A stretch of 64,000 nt of DNA from Sphingomonas sp. CBMAI 2297 (GTDB lineage Bacteria > Pseudomonadota > Alphaproteobacteria > Sphingomonadales > Sphingomonadaceae), in assembly GCF_029870595.1 (NCBI RefSeq), contig NZ_JAPDIR010000001.1, positions 248,001 to 312,000 on the forward strand, in the 5' to 3' direction. The notes under the pieces were generated by a model. That model made no database searches, was not told the origin of the DNA, and saw nothing but the letters and a program-made list of their open reading frames with translations. The translations under genes and the position numbers were made by a program. Positions within the stretch are counted from its first letter, which is position 1, and the number at the start of each line of letters is the position of its first letter. Shown here piece by piece: positions 15,385-26,165 of the stretch.

Positions 15385-16619
15385 GATCCTCTGGGCGTCA
15401 GCCGGAACAGCCGCCCATTGGCCTTGCCGGCGTCCTCGAGCAGCCACACCGCGCCGTCCGGGCCCTGCACCACGTCGCGGATGCGCATGCCGAGGTCCCA
15501 TTGCTCGGCCTTGCTCGCCCTGTCGCCGTCCAGCGCGACGCGGATCAGCGCGCGACCCGACAGCGCGCCGATCAGCAGCGAGCCTTTCCATTTCGGGAAC
15601 ATGCCGCCCGAATAATAGATCATCCCGCCCGGCGAGATCGACGGGTTCCAATAGACCGCCGGCGCCTCGAAGCCGTCGCCGGGGGCGTGCCGCGGGATCG
15701 GCGTGCCGTCGTAATTGTCGCCGTTCGAGACCAGCGGCCAGCCATAGTTCCGGCCCCTGCGGATCAGGTTGACCTCGTCGCCGCCCTTGGGCCCCATCTC
15801 GTTCTCCCAGAGCCGGCCGCTCGCGTCGAACACCAGCCCATAGGGATTGCGATGGCCGAGGGTCCAGGTCTCTGCGGGGACGAGATTGGGACCCTCCACT
15901 TGCTGCGCGCGGCTCGCGGCGGTCTTGGCGATCTCGGTGTTCTTCGGCGGATCGGTGACCGTCACCGTCGCGGTGCCGGCCTTGCCCGCCCAGGGGTTGC
16001 CGGGCGCCGGCTTGCCGTCCAGCGTCAGGTGCAGGATCTTGCCGAGCGCCTGGTTCGGGTCCTGGGCCGGGGTGAAGCGCTGGCGCTCTCCCGACGTCAG
16101 GAACAGCGACTTGCCGTCGGGCGCGAAGGCGATGACCGCGCCGAACTGGCCGCCCTTGCCGTCCGATCCCGCGCGCCACAGCACCTGCGGGTCGGTGAGC
16201 GCCGGCGTCGCGCCGTCGACGAAGGTCGCGCGGGCCATCGCCAGGCTGGATCCCTGGGGCCGCGGCTCGGCATAGGTGTAGTAGACTCGCCGGCTCTTCG
16301 CGAAATCGGGCGCGGGGATCACGTCGAGCAGGCCGCCCTGGCCCTGAAAGGCTACGTCGATATTGGCGATCACCCGCCGCTGCCGGCCGTCCGCCGAGAC
16401 CAGCAGGATCCGGCCCGCCTTCTCGGTCACCAGCATGCGGCCGTCGGGCAGGAAGGCCATGGCCCAGGGCGCGTCGAAAGCGGCGACCTGCGCCATGGTG
16501 AAGGGCGGTTCGCCATTGGCGGCGGAAGGGTCCGCCTGCCGCGCCGAGAGGCCCGAGCCGGCATTGCAGGCGGCGAGCAATGCCAGCGCGGGCAATGCCA
16601 GGCGAAGACTGTTCTGCAT
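15381..16619 (-). CDS. PQQ-dependent sugar dehydrogenase-like lipoprotein (YliI/GSDH family)
   Basis: A 412-residue six-bladed propeller protein. It starts with a lipoprotein signal ending LLAACNAG (lipid-modified C18). The family pattern follows: F-D-A-P-W-A-M-A-F-L-P-D-G-R-M-L-V-T-E-K near residue 53, Q-G-Q-G-G-L-L-D-V, F-L-T-S-G-E-R, T-L-G-H-R-N-P-Y-G-L-V-F, and N-E-M-G-P-K-G-G-D-E-V-N-L-I. Such enzymes oxidise aldose sugars in the periplasm with PQQ. Whether this one still binds PQQ cannot be told by eye. I chose the ATG at 16619 because the lipoprotein signal starts there. Confidence 0.83.
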   Translation of the reverse strand: MQNSLRLALPALALLAACNAGSGLSARQADPSAANGEPPFTMAQVAAFDAPWAMAFLPDGRMLVTEKAGRILLVSADGRQRRVIANIDVAFQGQGGLLDVIPAPDFAKSRRVYYTYAEPRPQGSSLAMARATFVDGATPALTDPQVLWRAGSDGKGGQFGAVIAFAPDGKSLFLTSGERQRFTPAQDPNQALGKILHLTLDGKPAPGNPWAGKAGTATVTVTDPPKNTEIAKTAASRAQQVEGPNLVPAETWTLGHRNPYGLVFDASGRLWENEMGPKGGDEVNLIRRGRNYGWPLVSNGDNYDGTPIPRHAPGDGFEAPAVYWNPSISPGGMIYYSGGMFPKWKGSLLIGALSGRALIRVALDGDRASKAEQWDLGMRIRDVVQGPDGAVWLLEDAGKANGRLFRLTPRGS

Positions 16620-16762
16620 CGGATCGATCCCTCTCTTTCGTTGTCGCGGCGCCAACGCTTCGAAAGCCGTAGCGGCTCCGGGCGTTGCCTCCGGTGCCAA
16701 TTCTGCTTGCATCCCGGGCGCCTGCCAAGTGAAGCTGGCACGGGGAAGGCAAAGGGGGAATC

Positions 16763-18724
16763 ATGCGAGGCAAGCTTTTTCGGGGGATGGCGTTCGCCTG
16801 CGCCATCGTACTCGCCGGCATCGCGACGGTGACGGCGATGGCGCGGTCCGGGGCGGTCGCTCCGGATCCCGATCCCGCCGTGCCGAGCGCCGCTGATTTC
16901 GGGGCACTGCCGGCGATCGGCGCCCCCGTGATCGCGCCCGACGGGAAGCTCATCGCCGCCAAGGGGCTGATCAAGGGCAAGCCGGTGGCGCTGATCTTCG
17001 AGACGGCCATCGAGGGGCGCAAGATCCGGCCGATTCCGATCCCGGACAAGCACCGCATCGAATGGATCCGCTGGGCGGGCAGCCGGCGCGTCCTGGTCAG
17101 CCTGAGCACGGCGGCCCGCGTGCTCGATGAGGATACCCGGCTGACCCGGATCGTGCTGCTCGACCTCGATACCGGCAAGCAGAGCTCCATCGGGCCGCGC
17201 GACCAGGGCGTGGTCGGCGACAATGTCGTCCATGTCGATCGGGACGGGCAGTATCTGCTGCTCAACACCCAGCCGAGCATCTATGAATGGCCGTCGGTCT
17301 ATCGCGTCGATCTCGGCACCGGCAAGTCGACCAAGATCGTCAGCTCGCGCGAGGATGTGTGGGACTGGTATGCCGATTCCGACGGCGTGGTGCGGGTCGG
17401 CATGGGCACGCGCGACGGGCGCTACTGGATCTATTATCGCGACAGGGACGGCGAGGACTTCCGGCGCAGCCAGCGCCGCGACGTGGGCACCGGCGCCGGC
17501 GACACCCGGATCGACAGCTTCACCCTGGCGCCCGGCAGTGCCCAGGGCTATGCGGTGGCGGCGGGCAAGAGCGGCCGTTTCGGCCTCTATCGCTACGACT
17601 TCGCCAAGGAAGCGCTGGGCGAGCAGATCTACGAGAATCCGCAGGTCGACATCGACGATTTCGATCTTGGCCTGGACGGCAAGGTGCGCGGCGTCTTCTA
17701 CGAGGAGGACAAGCCCGGGGTCACCTGGTTCGATCCCGAGATGCAGAAGCTCCAGGCCGGGCTCGACCGTGCCGTGCCCGGCCATCTCAACCGCGTCGTC
17801 TCGTCGAGCCGCGACAAGATGCAGCTGCTGATCTGGAGCGCCTCTTCCGACGATCCCGGCGCCTATTACGTCTATGATCGCAGGACCCGGCACATGGACG
17901 CGTTCGCCGCGCCCTATGACAGCCTGATCGGCAAGCGGCTCGCCGCGATGGAGCCGGTCCGCTACCAGGCGCGCGACGGGCTCGAGCTGCGGGCCTATCT
18001 GACGATGCCGCCGGGCCGCGGCGACAAGAACCTGCCGATGGTCATCATGCCGCATGGCGGCCCCTTCGCGCGTGACAGCTGGGGCTATGACGCCTGGGTC
18101 CAGTTCCTGGCGAGCAAGGGCTATGTGGTGCTCCAGCCCAATTTCCGCGGCTCGACCGGCTTCGGCCGCGATTTCGTCGCCAAGGGAATCGGCCAATGGG
18201 GGCGCGGCATGCAGGACGATATCGACGACGGCGTGAAATGGCTTGCGGCCAGGGGCGTGGTCGATCCCAAGCGCGTCTGCATCATGGGTGCTTCGTTCGG
18301 CGGCTATGCGGCGATGTGGGCGGCGGTGCGCAATCCCGAGACCTATCGCTGCGCGATCAGCTTCGCCGGAGTTTCCGACGTCGCCTCGATGCTGCGCTAC
18401 GACGGCCGCACGATGGCCGCGACCCGCTATTTTAGCGACTGGCGCACCCGGGTGCAGGGCGACAAGCATTTCGAGCTCGATACCGTCTCGCCCCTGAAGC
18501 AGGTCGAGCGGATGCGCGTGCCGATCCTGCTCGCGCATGGCGAGGACGACGACAATGTGCCGCTCTACCAGTCGCGCCGTCTGCACGACGCGCTGCAGAA
18601 GCTGGGGCGGGCGCATGAATATGTCGTCTATCCCAAGGAAGGGCACGGCTTCGCCGATCCGGTGCATTCGACCGACTTCCTCACCCGGGTGGGCAAGTTC
18701 CTCGACACGCATAATCCGAGTTGA
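16763..18724 (+). CDS. S9-family serine peptidase (prolyl oligopeptidase type)
   Basis: A 653-residue secreted or membrane-anchored peptidase. After an N-terminal signal (ACAIVLAGIATVTAMA) comes a beta-propeller region. The C-terminal alpha/beta-hydrolase domain begins with MPHGGPFARDSWGYD and NFRGSTGFG. The catalytic triad reads as S511 (GASFGGY), D597 (GEDDDNVP) and H628 (KEGHGF). The order and spacing fit acylaminoacyl-peptidase-like S9C enzymes common in sphingomonads. A good ribosome-binding site (AAAGGGGGAATC) precedes the ATG. Confidence 0.9.
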   Translation: MRGKLFRGMAFACAIVLAGIATVTAMARSGAVAPDPDPAVPSAADFGALPAIGAPVIAPDGKLIAAKGLIKGKPVALIFETAIEGRKIRPIPIPDKHRIEWIRWAGSRRVLVSLSTAARVLDEDTRLTRIVLLDLDTGKQSSIGPRDQGVVGDNVVHVDRDGQYLLLNTQPSIYEWPSVYRVDLGTGKSTKIVSSREDVWDWYADSDGVVRVGMGTRDGRYWIYYRDRDGEDFRRSQRRDVGTGAGDTRIDSFTLAPGSAQGYAVAAGKSGRFGLYRYDFAKEALGEQIYENPQVDIDDFDLGLDGKVRGVFYEEDKPGVTWFDPEMQKLQAGLDRAVPGHLNRVVSSSRDKMQLLIWSASSDDPGAYYVYDRRTRHMDAFAAPYDSLIGKRLAAMEPVRYQARDGLELRAYLTMPPGRGDKNLPMVIMPHGGPFARDSWGYDAWVQFLASKGYVVLQPNFRGSTGFGRDFVAKGIGQWGRGMQDDIDDGVKWLAARGVVDPKRVCIMGASFGGYAAMWAAVRNPETYRCAISFAGVSDVASMLRYDGRTMAATRYFSDWRTRVQGDKHFELDTVSPLKQVERMRVPILLAHGEDDDNVPLYQSRRLHDALQKLGRAHEYVVYPKEGHGFADPVHSTDFLTRVGKFLDTHNPS

Positions 18725-18962
18725 GGGCCGGGCAGCGGATTTACCCGGACGGCGCGGCAAAGTTTACGAACCATATGCATGCGGGCCCGGATTCTGCTCC
18801 CCCAGACGCGCCGATGCCGGTGGATTTACCCCGCTGGGGCGAAGTGTCGTCCTGTGCGACGCGAAGGGGCACGGGGACGCCGTGTCACGCGAAAACCTGC
18901 ATTGAAAGGCCCTTCGCCCCTGGCCAGGGCGGGATCCCGCCCCGGCCCGAATCCGATTGCTC
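18725..18962. other. Intergenic region before the rimP operon
   Basis: Together with the promoter and leader up to 19082, this gap holds no gene that I can support. A GC-rich inverted repeat (CTGGCCAGGGCGGGATCCCGCC area, 18918-18944) may terminate transcription from the peptidase. A frame across it lacks family features and is left out. Confidence 0.5.
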
Positions 18963-18991
18963 TTGCCGCCGCCGCGCCGAGTGCGTATATC
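18963..18991 (+). promoter_or_regulatory. Predicted promoter of the rimP-nusA-infB operon
   Basis: TTGCCG (18963-18968) and TATATC (18986-18991) with a 17-base spacer. Transcription from about 18998 would give a leader of about 85 bases before the GTG of rimP. The leader includes a GGGGCCCGCAGGGCTCC hairpin. The -35 box is moderate and the -10 box imperfect. Confidence 0.45.
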
Positions 18992-19082
18992 GCTTGTGCT
19001 TTCTCGACATCGTCAAACATGCCGAGGTCGGGGCCCGCAGGGCTCCGGCGCCGAAGCTGCTTGACCAATTCCGGAGTGCCGC

Positions 19083-19630
19083 GTGGCGAATATTGCCGAC
19101 CTCACCAAGCTGATCGAACCCGAAGCCCAGGCGCTCGGGCTCGCGCTGGTGCGCGTCAAGATGTTCGGCGGCACCAGCGACCCGACGTTGCAGGTGATGG
19201 CCGAGCGCCCCGACACCCGCCAGCTCACCATCGACGATTGCGCCGATCTGTCGCGCCGCATCTCCGATGTGTTCGACGCGCTGGAGGAAGCGGGCAAGGA
19301 CCCGTTCGATTACGCCTATCGCCTGGAAGTCAGCTCGCCGGGCATCGACCGGCCGCTCACTCGGCTCCAGGACTATGCGGACTGGAAGACGCACGAGGCG
19401 CGGCTGAACCTGGCCGAGCCGCTCGAGGACGGGCGCAAGCAATTGACCGGCGACCTGATCGGCATCGAGGGCGATCTCGTCTCGATCGACGTCCGCAAGT
19501 ACAAGGTAGTCAGCGTTCCGTTCGGCAGCATCGCCGACGCCAAGCTGCTGATGACCGACCGACTGATCAACGCCACCGCGCCGCTCTCGACCGAGGGCGC
19601 GGACGAATACGAAGCAGAGGAAGACAACTG

Positions 19631-19631
<1 letters not shown>
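19083..19631 (+). CDS. rimP: Ribosome maturation factor RimP
   Basis: RimP (182 aa) assists 30S subunit maturation. Family landmarks are LGLALVRVKMFGG, the acidic DDCADLSRRISDVFDALEEAG stretch, YRLEVSSPGIDRPLTR and a C-terminal SH3-like region. A short charged tail (EGADEYEAEEDN) ends the protein. It starts with GTG and its TGA overlaps the nusA ATG as TGATG. This is the standard first gene of the nusA-infB operon. Confidence 0.92.
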
Positions 19632-21243
<1,612 letters not shown>

Positions 21244-21244
<1 letters not shown>

Positions 21245-21471
21245 TGCCCTTCATCGACATCCGTCTGGCCGGCCCGGCCACCCGCGAGCAGAAGGCTGGC
21301 ATCGTCGCCGATGTCACGGCCTCGATGGTCGCGCGCCTGGGCAAGCCGGCGGGTGCCGTCCAGGTCAACATCACCGAGCTGAGCTTGGAGAATTACGGCG
21401 CGGGCGGTCAGCTGATCGCGGACCGCAATGCGCCGGTGCAGGGAGACGCGCATGCGGAACCCTCACAATGA
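21244..21471 (+). CDS. 4-oxalocrotonate tautomerase-like protein
   Basis: A 75-residue protein of the tautomerase superfamily, starting M-P-F-I-D-I-R so that Pro2 would become the catalytic N-terminal proline. The middle (REQKAGIVADVTASMVARLGK and VNITELSLENYGAGG) matches the family helix and second strand. It is inserted between nusA and the ylxR-type gene and overlaps both. The coupling is strong, but its role in this operon is unknown. Confidence 0.82.
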
Positions 21472-22216
21472 CACGGCACGGCTGAAGACCAGCGCGACCA
21501 CCTCTTCCGCATCGCGGGAGGGGAGCGACCCCATGCGCACCTGCATCCTGAGTCGCGAGGAAGCTCCGCGCGACGGGCTGATCCGACTCGCGCTCTCGCC
21601 CGACGGCGAGGTGCTGCCCGATGTCCGCGCCAAGGCGCCGGGCCGCGGCGCCTGGATCGGCGTGACTCGCGCGGAACTCGAAGCTTCGGGCAAGAAGCTC
21701 AAGGGCGTGCTCGCCCGCGCCTTCAAGGGCGCCGAGCTGCGCATTCCCGAGGATCTGGGTGCGCGGATCGAGGAGCAGCTCCGGCGCAACGCGCTCGACC
21801 GGCTGGGCCTGGAGTTCAAGGCCGGGCATGTCGCGATCGGCGGCGACCGCATCCAGGAAGCCGCGCGCGGCGGCAGGCTCCACCTGCTGCTCCATGCGAG
21901 CGATGCCGGCGAGGACGGCGCGCGCAAGCTCGCCCAGGCCTGGCGCGTGGGCAGCGATCGCGAGGGCAGCGGCCTGCAGGGCTTAACATTGCCGATCCCG
22001 CGCACCATATTGTCCTTGGCGCTTGGCCGCGAAAATGTGGTACATGCGGGCCTGACCGACGCCAAAGCGGCTGCGCGGACGAGCGAAGCGCTCGATCGGT
22101 GGCTGCGCTTTATCGGATCCGATTCCACCCCTCGCCCTTGCGAAACCGCTTCGCAAGGCGCATCGGCGCTTCCGTCGGAAGCGTCCGAAGACGAACGACA
22201 GACTGAAGGACTTTAG
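21452..22216 (+). CDS. ylxR: YlxR-domain RNA-binding protein with L7Ae-like C-terminus
   Basis: A 254-residue two-domain protein. The YlxR (DUF448) domain begins MRTCILSREEAPRDGLIRL and continues with PDVRAKAPGRGAWI. A second domain, near residues 130-220, resembles an L7Ae-type RNA-binding fold (GRLHLLLHASDAGEDGARKL, then LGRENVVHAGLTDAKAA). A GGGAG site seven bases before the ATG at 21452 supports that start and produces a 20-base overlap with the tautomerase. It normally sits between nusA and infB, as here. Confidence 0.82.
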   Translation: MRNPHNDTARLKTSATTSSASREGSDPMRTCILSREEAPRDGLIRLALSPDGEVLPDVRAKAPGRGAWIGVTRAELEASGKKLKGVLARAFKGAELRIPEDLGARIEEQLRRNALDRLGLEFKAGHVAIGGDRIQEAARGGRLHLLLHASDAGEDGARKLAQAWRVGSDREGSGLQGLTLPIPRTILSLALGRENVVHAGLTDAKAAARTSEALDRWLRFIGSDSTPRPCETASQGASALPSEASEDERQTEGL

Positions 22217-22224
22217 GCAGGCGC

Positions 22225-24889
22225 ATGAGCGACACCGATAACGATAAGCCGAAACTGGGCATGCGCGCACCGCTGGGGCTGAAGCGCACGGTCGAGACGG
22301 GCAAGGTGAAGCAGAGCTTCAGCCATGGCCGCTCGAACACCGTGGTCGTGGAAGTGAAGCGCCGCCGTGTCCTGGGCCCGCACGGCACTCCGCAGGACGA
22401 GGCGCAGGCCGCGCCCGAGCCTGTCGCCGCGCCCGTCGAACGAGACGGCGCAGGAGCGCCAGGCCCGACTGCTGCGCGAGGCGGAAGACCAGCGCATGCA
22501 GGCGAACGAGGAAGCGCGCCGCCGCGAGGAGCGCGAGCGCGCCGAGGCCGCCGAAGCCGAGGCCCGTCGCATCGAGGAGAAGGCCCGGGCCGAGGCGGAA
22601 GCCGCCAAGGCGCCGCCGGCTCCCGAGCCCAAGGTCGAGAAGGCCGTCGAGGCCGCTCCGGCACCCGTCGCCGCTCCGGCGCCGACTCCGGCCCCGGCTC
22701 CCAAGCCCGCGCCGACGCCGGCGCCGCCCCCGGCTCCGGTCGCGCTGCAGCTCGATCCGAGCCGCCCGGCCCCGCGCCTGTTCACCCCGGTGCAGCGCCC
22801 CGAGATTCCCAAGCCGCAGCCCAAGCCCGAGCCGAAGCCCGAGGCTGCCGCTCCGGCGCCGACCCAGGCCGCGCGCCCGGCCGGCGGCGGCAATGCGCCC
22901 GCATCGCGCCCCGCCCCCACGGGCGGTGCGCCGGTGCGCCGCGGCCCCGAGCCCGCGCGTCCGCAGCAGCGCGACCGCAAGGGCGACGATCGCCGCCAGT
23001 CGGGCAAGCTCACCGTCAATCGCGCGCTGGGCGGCGAGGACGGCGCCCGCGCCCGCTCGCTCGCCGCGCTGAAGCGCGCCCGCGAGAAGGAGCATCGCCG
23101 TGCGTTCGGCGGCGGCTCGATCCAGCGCGAGAAGCAGGTCCGCGACGTGGTCGTCCCCGAGGCGATCACCGTGCAGGAGCTCGCCAACCGCATGGCCGAG
23201 AAGGGCGCCGACCTGGTGAAGGCGTTGTTCAAGATGGGCATGCCGGTCACCGTCAACCAGACGATCGACCAGGACACCGCCGAGCTGCTCGTCACCGAAT
23301 TCGGCCACAACCTGCAGCGCGTCAGCGAGAGCGACGTCGACCTGGTCGAGGCCGAGGCCGATGCCGAGGACACGCTGCAGCCGCGCGCGCCGGTGGTGAC
23401 GATCATGGGTCACGTCGACCATGGCAAGACCTCGCTGCTCGATGCCCTGCGCGGCACCGATGTGGTGAAGGGCGAGGCCGGCGGCATCACCCAGCATATC
23501 GGCGCCTATCAGGTCACGCTGAAGGACAAGTCGAAGATCACCTTCCTCGACACGCCGGGCCACGAGGCCTTCTCGGAAATGCGCGCGCGCGGCGCCGACA
23601 TCACCGACATCGTCGTGCTGGTGGTGGCCGCCAATGACGGCCTGATGCCGCAGACGATCGAGGCGATCAACCACACCAAGGCGGCCGGCGTGCCGATGAT
23701 CGTGGCGATCAACAAGGTCGACCTCGACAGCGCCAATCCGCAGCGCGTGCGCGAGCGCCTGCTCGAGCATGAGGTGATCGTCGAGGAGATGGGCGGCGAG
23801 ACGCAGGACGTCGAAGTCTCCGCGCTCAAGAAGATCGGCCTCGACGACCTGATCGCCAAGATCCAGATCCAGGCCGAGCTGCTCGACCTCAAGGCCAATC
23901 CGGACCGCGAGGCCGAGGGCACGGTGATCGAGGCCAAGCTCGACAAGGGCCGCGGCCCGGTCGCGACGATCCTGGTCAGCCGCGGCACGCTCAAGGTGGG
24001 CGACGTGTTCGTCGTCGGTGCCGAGAGCGGCAAGGTCCGCGCGCTGATCAACGACAAGGGCCAGCAGGTGAAGGAAGCGGGCCCGTCGGTGCCGGTCGAA
24101 GTGCTCGGCCTGTCGGGCGTGCCGATGTCGGGCGACGGGCTCCAGGTCGTGGAGAACGAGGCGCGTGCCCGCGAGGTCGCCGAATACCGCCAGGGCGTGG
24201 CGCTGCAGAAGCGCACCACCCAGGCGCCGGCCAGCCTCGAGAGCATGTTCTCGGCGCTGCGCGACAAGCAGGCGATCGAGTATCCGCTGGTGGTCAAGGC
24301 CGATACCCAGGGTTCGGTCGAGGCGATCGTGGGCGCGCTCAACAAGATCTCGACCGACGAGATCAAGGTGCGCATCCTCCACAGCGGCGTGGGCGCGATC
24401 ACGGAAAGCGACGTCAATGTCGGCGCGGCCTCGGGCGCTCCGATCATCGGCTTCAACGTCCGCGCCAATGCCAAGGCGCGCGAGATCGCCGAGCGCAACA
24501 AGGTCGCGCTCAAATATTATGATGTGATCTACGACCTGACCGACGAAGTCCGCGCCGGCATGGCGGGCGAGCTCGGTCCGGAAGCGTTCGAGACCGTCGT
24601 CGGCCGCGCCGAGATCAAGGAAGTCTTCTCGGCCGGCAAGCACGGCAAGGCCGCCGGTCTGCTGGTGGTCGAGGGCGCGATCCGCAAGGCGCTCAAGGCG
24701 CGCATCACCCGCGACGACGTCATCATCTACAATGGCGAGATCGCGTCGCTGCGTCGCTTCAAGGACGATGTGGCCGAAGTGCGCGCGGGCCTGGAGTGCG
24801 GCGTGACGTTCAGCCAGAACTTCACCGACATCAAGGCCGGCGACTATCTCGAGACCTTCGAAGTCGAGATGCGCGAGCGCACGCTCTGA
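22225..24889 (+). CDS. infB: Translation initiation factor IF-2, with an apparent frameshift near 22435
   Basis: IF-2 recruits fMet-tRNA to the 30S subunit. The N-terminal 70 residues (MSDTDNDKPKLGMRAPLGLK onward, to VAAP) are read in one frame. From 22436 the natural continuation SNETAQERQARLLREAED lies in the +1 frame and runs to the stop at 24889, about 887 residues in all. That frame carries an Ala/Pro/Lys linker, the IF-2N domain, the GTPase (GHVDHGKTSLLDA, DTPGHEAF, NKVDL) and domains II-IV. A lost TC from an expected GTCTCG explains the shift. Because infB is essential, a sequence error, internal initiation or true frameshifting must be considered. Confidence 0.85.
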
Positions 24890-25047
24890 TGCCGGAAAGC
24901 CGGAGGAGACGACGCAAGTCCTCGCCTCCGGCACCGCGCCGGCGAAGCTGGTGGCGCGGGGCGCTGTTCTCCGCGGCGGACGGCGCGAGCATCGGCTGCC
25001 TGCCGCTGCTCCTCTGCCTCGCCCTGCCGGCGTCGATGCTGCGATGA
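24889..25047 (+). CDS. 52-residue basic/hydrophobic peptide between infB and a thioesterase
   Basis: A short frame starting at the ATG that overlaps the infB stop (TGATG) and ending in a TGA that overlaps the next ATG (ATGA). The peptide is strongly basic at first (MPESRRRRRKSSPP...RRRSWWRG) and hydrophobic at the end ([18 protein letters not shown]). Third positions are G/C-rich. Coupling at both ends favours a real small gene. It may instead be only a translational bridge. No family is recognised. Confidence 0.45.
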   Translation: MPESRRRRRKSSPPAPRRRSWWRGALFSAADGASIGCLPLLLCLALPASMLR

Positions 25048-25469
25048 GCTCGATCTTCGACGATTTCCCATCGCCTTCCTCCGCCCGGCTGCTCGGCTGG
25101 GAGATGAGAGGGTTCGACGCGGCGGCGCGGACGATCGAGATCGGCTTCACCATCGACGACCGGTTCCTCAATCCGGCGGGCACGGTGCAGGGCGGGTTTC
25201 TGGCGGCGATGCTCGACGATACCCAGGGGCCCTGCCTGTTCGCGGCGAGCGAGGGGCGGGTCTATGCGCCGACGATCGATTTCCATGTGGTGTGCCTGAG
25301 GCCCGCGCGGCCCGGCCGTTTCACGGGGAAGGGCAGGGTGGTGAGCCTGGGCAAGACGATCGCGGTGACCGAGGCCGAATTGTTTGACGAAGGCGGCAAC
25401 ATGGTCGCCCGCGGCACCTTCACGGGCCGCGTGATGGAAGGCGCGATGGCGCGCCGGGGTGAGAAATGA
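25044..25469 (+). CDS. PaaI-family hotdog thioesterase 3
   Basis: A 141-residue hotdog protein with [20 protein letters not shown], where the G-x-V-Q-G-G helix start and acidic end match the family. It continues with [17 protein letters not shown] and ends with A-R-G-T-F-T-G-R-V. It is embedded in the translation operon between infB and rbfA and overlaps rbfA by four bases. The substrate is unknown. Confidence 0.8.
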   Translation: MSSIFDDFPSPSSARLLGWEMRGFDAAARTIEIGFTIDDRFLNPAGTVQGGFLAAMLDDTQGPCLFAASEGRVYAPTIDFHVVCLRPARPGRFTGKGRVVSLGKTIAVTEAELFDEGGNMVARGTFTGRVMEGAMARRGEK

Positions 25470-25870
25470 AGACGCAGACCACCACCGAAGAGCGTTCCGT
25501 CCGCCTGCTGCGCGTCGGCGAGCAGGTGCGCCACGTGCTGAGCGAGATCCTGCAGCGCGGCGAAGTGCACGACGAGACGCTGGCCAGCCACATGGTCTCG
25601 ATCACCGAAGTGCGCATGTCGCCCGATCTGCGCCACGCCACCGTGTTCGTGAAGCCGCTGCTCGGCAAGGACGAGGAAGTGGTGATCAAGGCGCTGCGCA
25701 CCAACACCGCCTATCTCCAGCGCGAAGTCGCCCACCGGGTGAAGATGAAATATGCGGCCAGGCTCAAGTTCCTGGCGGACGAGAGCTTCGACGAGGGCAG
25801 CCATATCGACAAGCTGCTGCGCGACCCCAAGGTGGCGCGCGACCTGGGCGAGGATGGTGAGGGCGATTGA
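25466..25870 (+). CDS. rbfA: Ribosome-binding factor A
   Basis: RbfA (134 aa) binds the 30S subunit during late maturation and cold adaptation. The KH-like fold is shown by [20 protein letters not shown], the [18 protein letters not shown] strand, [18 protein letters not shown] and the final [24 protein letters not shown] segment. It overlaps the thioesterase upstream. Its TGA at 25868-25870 overlaps the -35 box predicted for the toxin-antitoxin genes that follow. Confidence 0.92.
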   Translation: MKTQTTTEERSVRLLRVGEQVRHVLSEILQRGEVHDETLASHMVSITEVRMSPDLRHATVFVKPLLGKDEEVVIKALRTNTAYLQREVAHRVKMKYAARLKFLADESFDEGSHIDKLLRDPKVARDLGEDGEGD

Positions 25871-25898
25871 CTCCCGCGCTGGTAAGACGCATCTTACC
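25867..25898 (+). promoter_or_regulatory. Predicted promoter and operator of the toxin-antitoxin pair
   Basis: TTGACT (25867-25872) overlaps the rbfA stop. A perfect inverted repeat GGTAAGA-CGCA-TCTTACC (25881-25898) covers the place where a -10 box would lie (CATCTT, 17-base spacing). Transcription would start at about 25902, the antitoxin ATG, and there is no Shine-Dalgarno sequence. AbrB-type antitoxins commonly bind such palindromes to repress themselves. The -10 box is poor, so the promoter is tentative and the operator more likely. Confidence 0.45.
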
Positions 25899-25901
25899 GC
25901 C

Positions 25902-26165
25902 ATGAACGCGCACACTCGAATGTCCGACAAGGGTCAGGTGGTCGTTCCCAAGTCCATACGGGATCGGCTTGGCTGGGCTGCCGGGGCCGATCTCGAAGTC
26001 ATCGAGACATCGAGCGGAATTTACCTCACGCGCCGTCAGGCGCGGCAAGCATCGCTAACGGTCGAGCAGGCCGTCCGGCAGCTTCGCGCGATCTACAAGC
26101 ATGCGGGACCGCCGGTTGCCGTCGAGGATCTGGGCTGGTCATCCGACATTGCGGACGACGCATGA
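25902..26165 (+). CDS. AbrB/MazE-type antitoxin
   Basis: An 87-residue protein. The swapped-hairpin DNA-binding domain reads RMSDKGQVVVPKSIRDRLGWAAGADLEVIETSSGIYL in sequence over residues 5-42. The C-terminal half (VEQAVRQLRAIYKHAGPPVAVEDLGWSSDI region) is a likely toxin-binding tail. It overlaps the PIN toxin gene by four bases. The codon use looks somewhat less G/C-rich than in the flanking translation genes, in line with insertion of a module. Confidence 0.85.
   Translation: MNAHTRMSDKGQVVVPKSIRDRLGWAAGADLEVIETSSGIYLTRRQARQASLTVEQAVRQLRAIYKHAGPPVAVEDLGWSSDIADDA

Noticed and set aside
18721..19113. Possible small gene upstream of rimP
   Set aside because: The frame crosses the predicted promoter and leader of rimP, has no ribosome site and no family features.
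22436..23637. Separate second gene in the original infB frame after 22436
   Set aside because: After the junction this frame is Arg/Gly/Pro low-complexity sequence, whereas the +1 frame carries IF-2 domains.
22319..25183. A 954-codon minus-strand frame opposite infB
   Set aside because: Shadow of infB; Gly/Arg-rich low-complexity stretches are the complement of the Ala/Pro linker.
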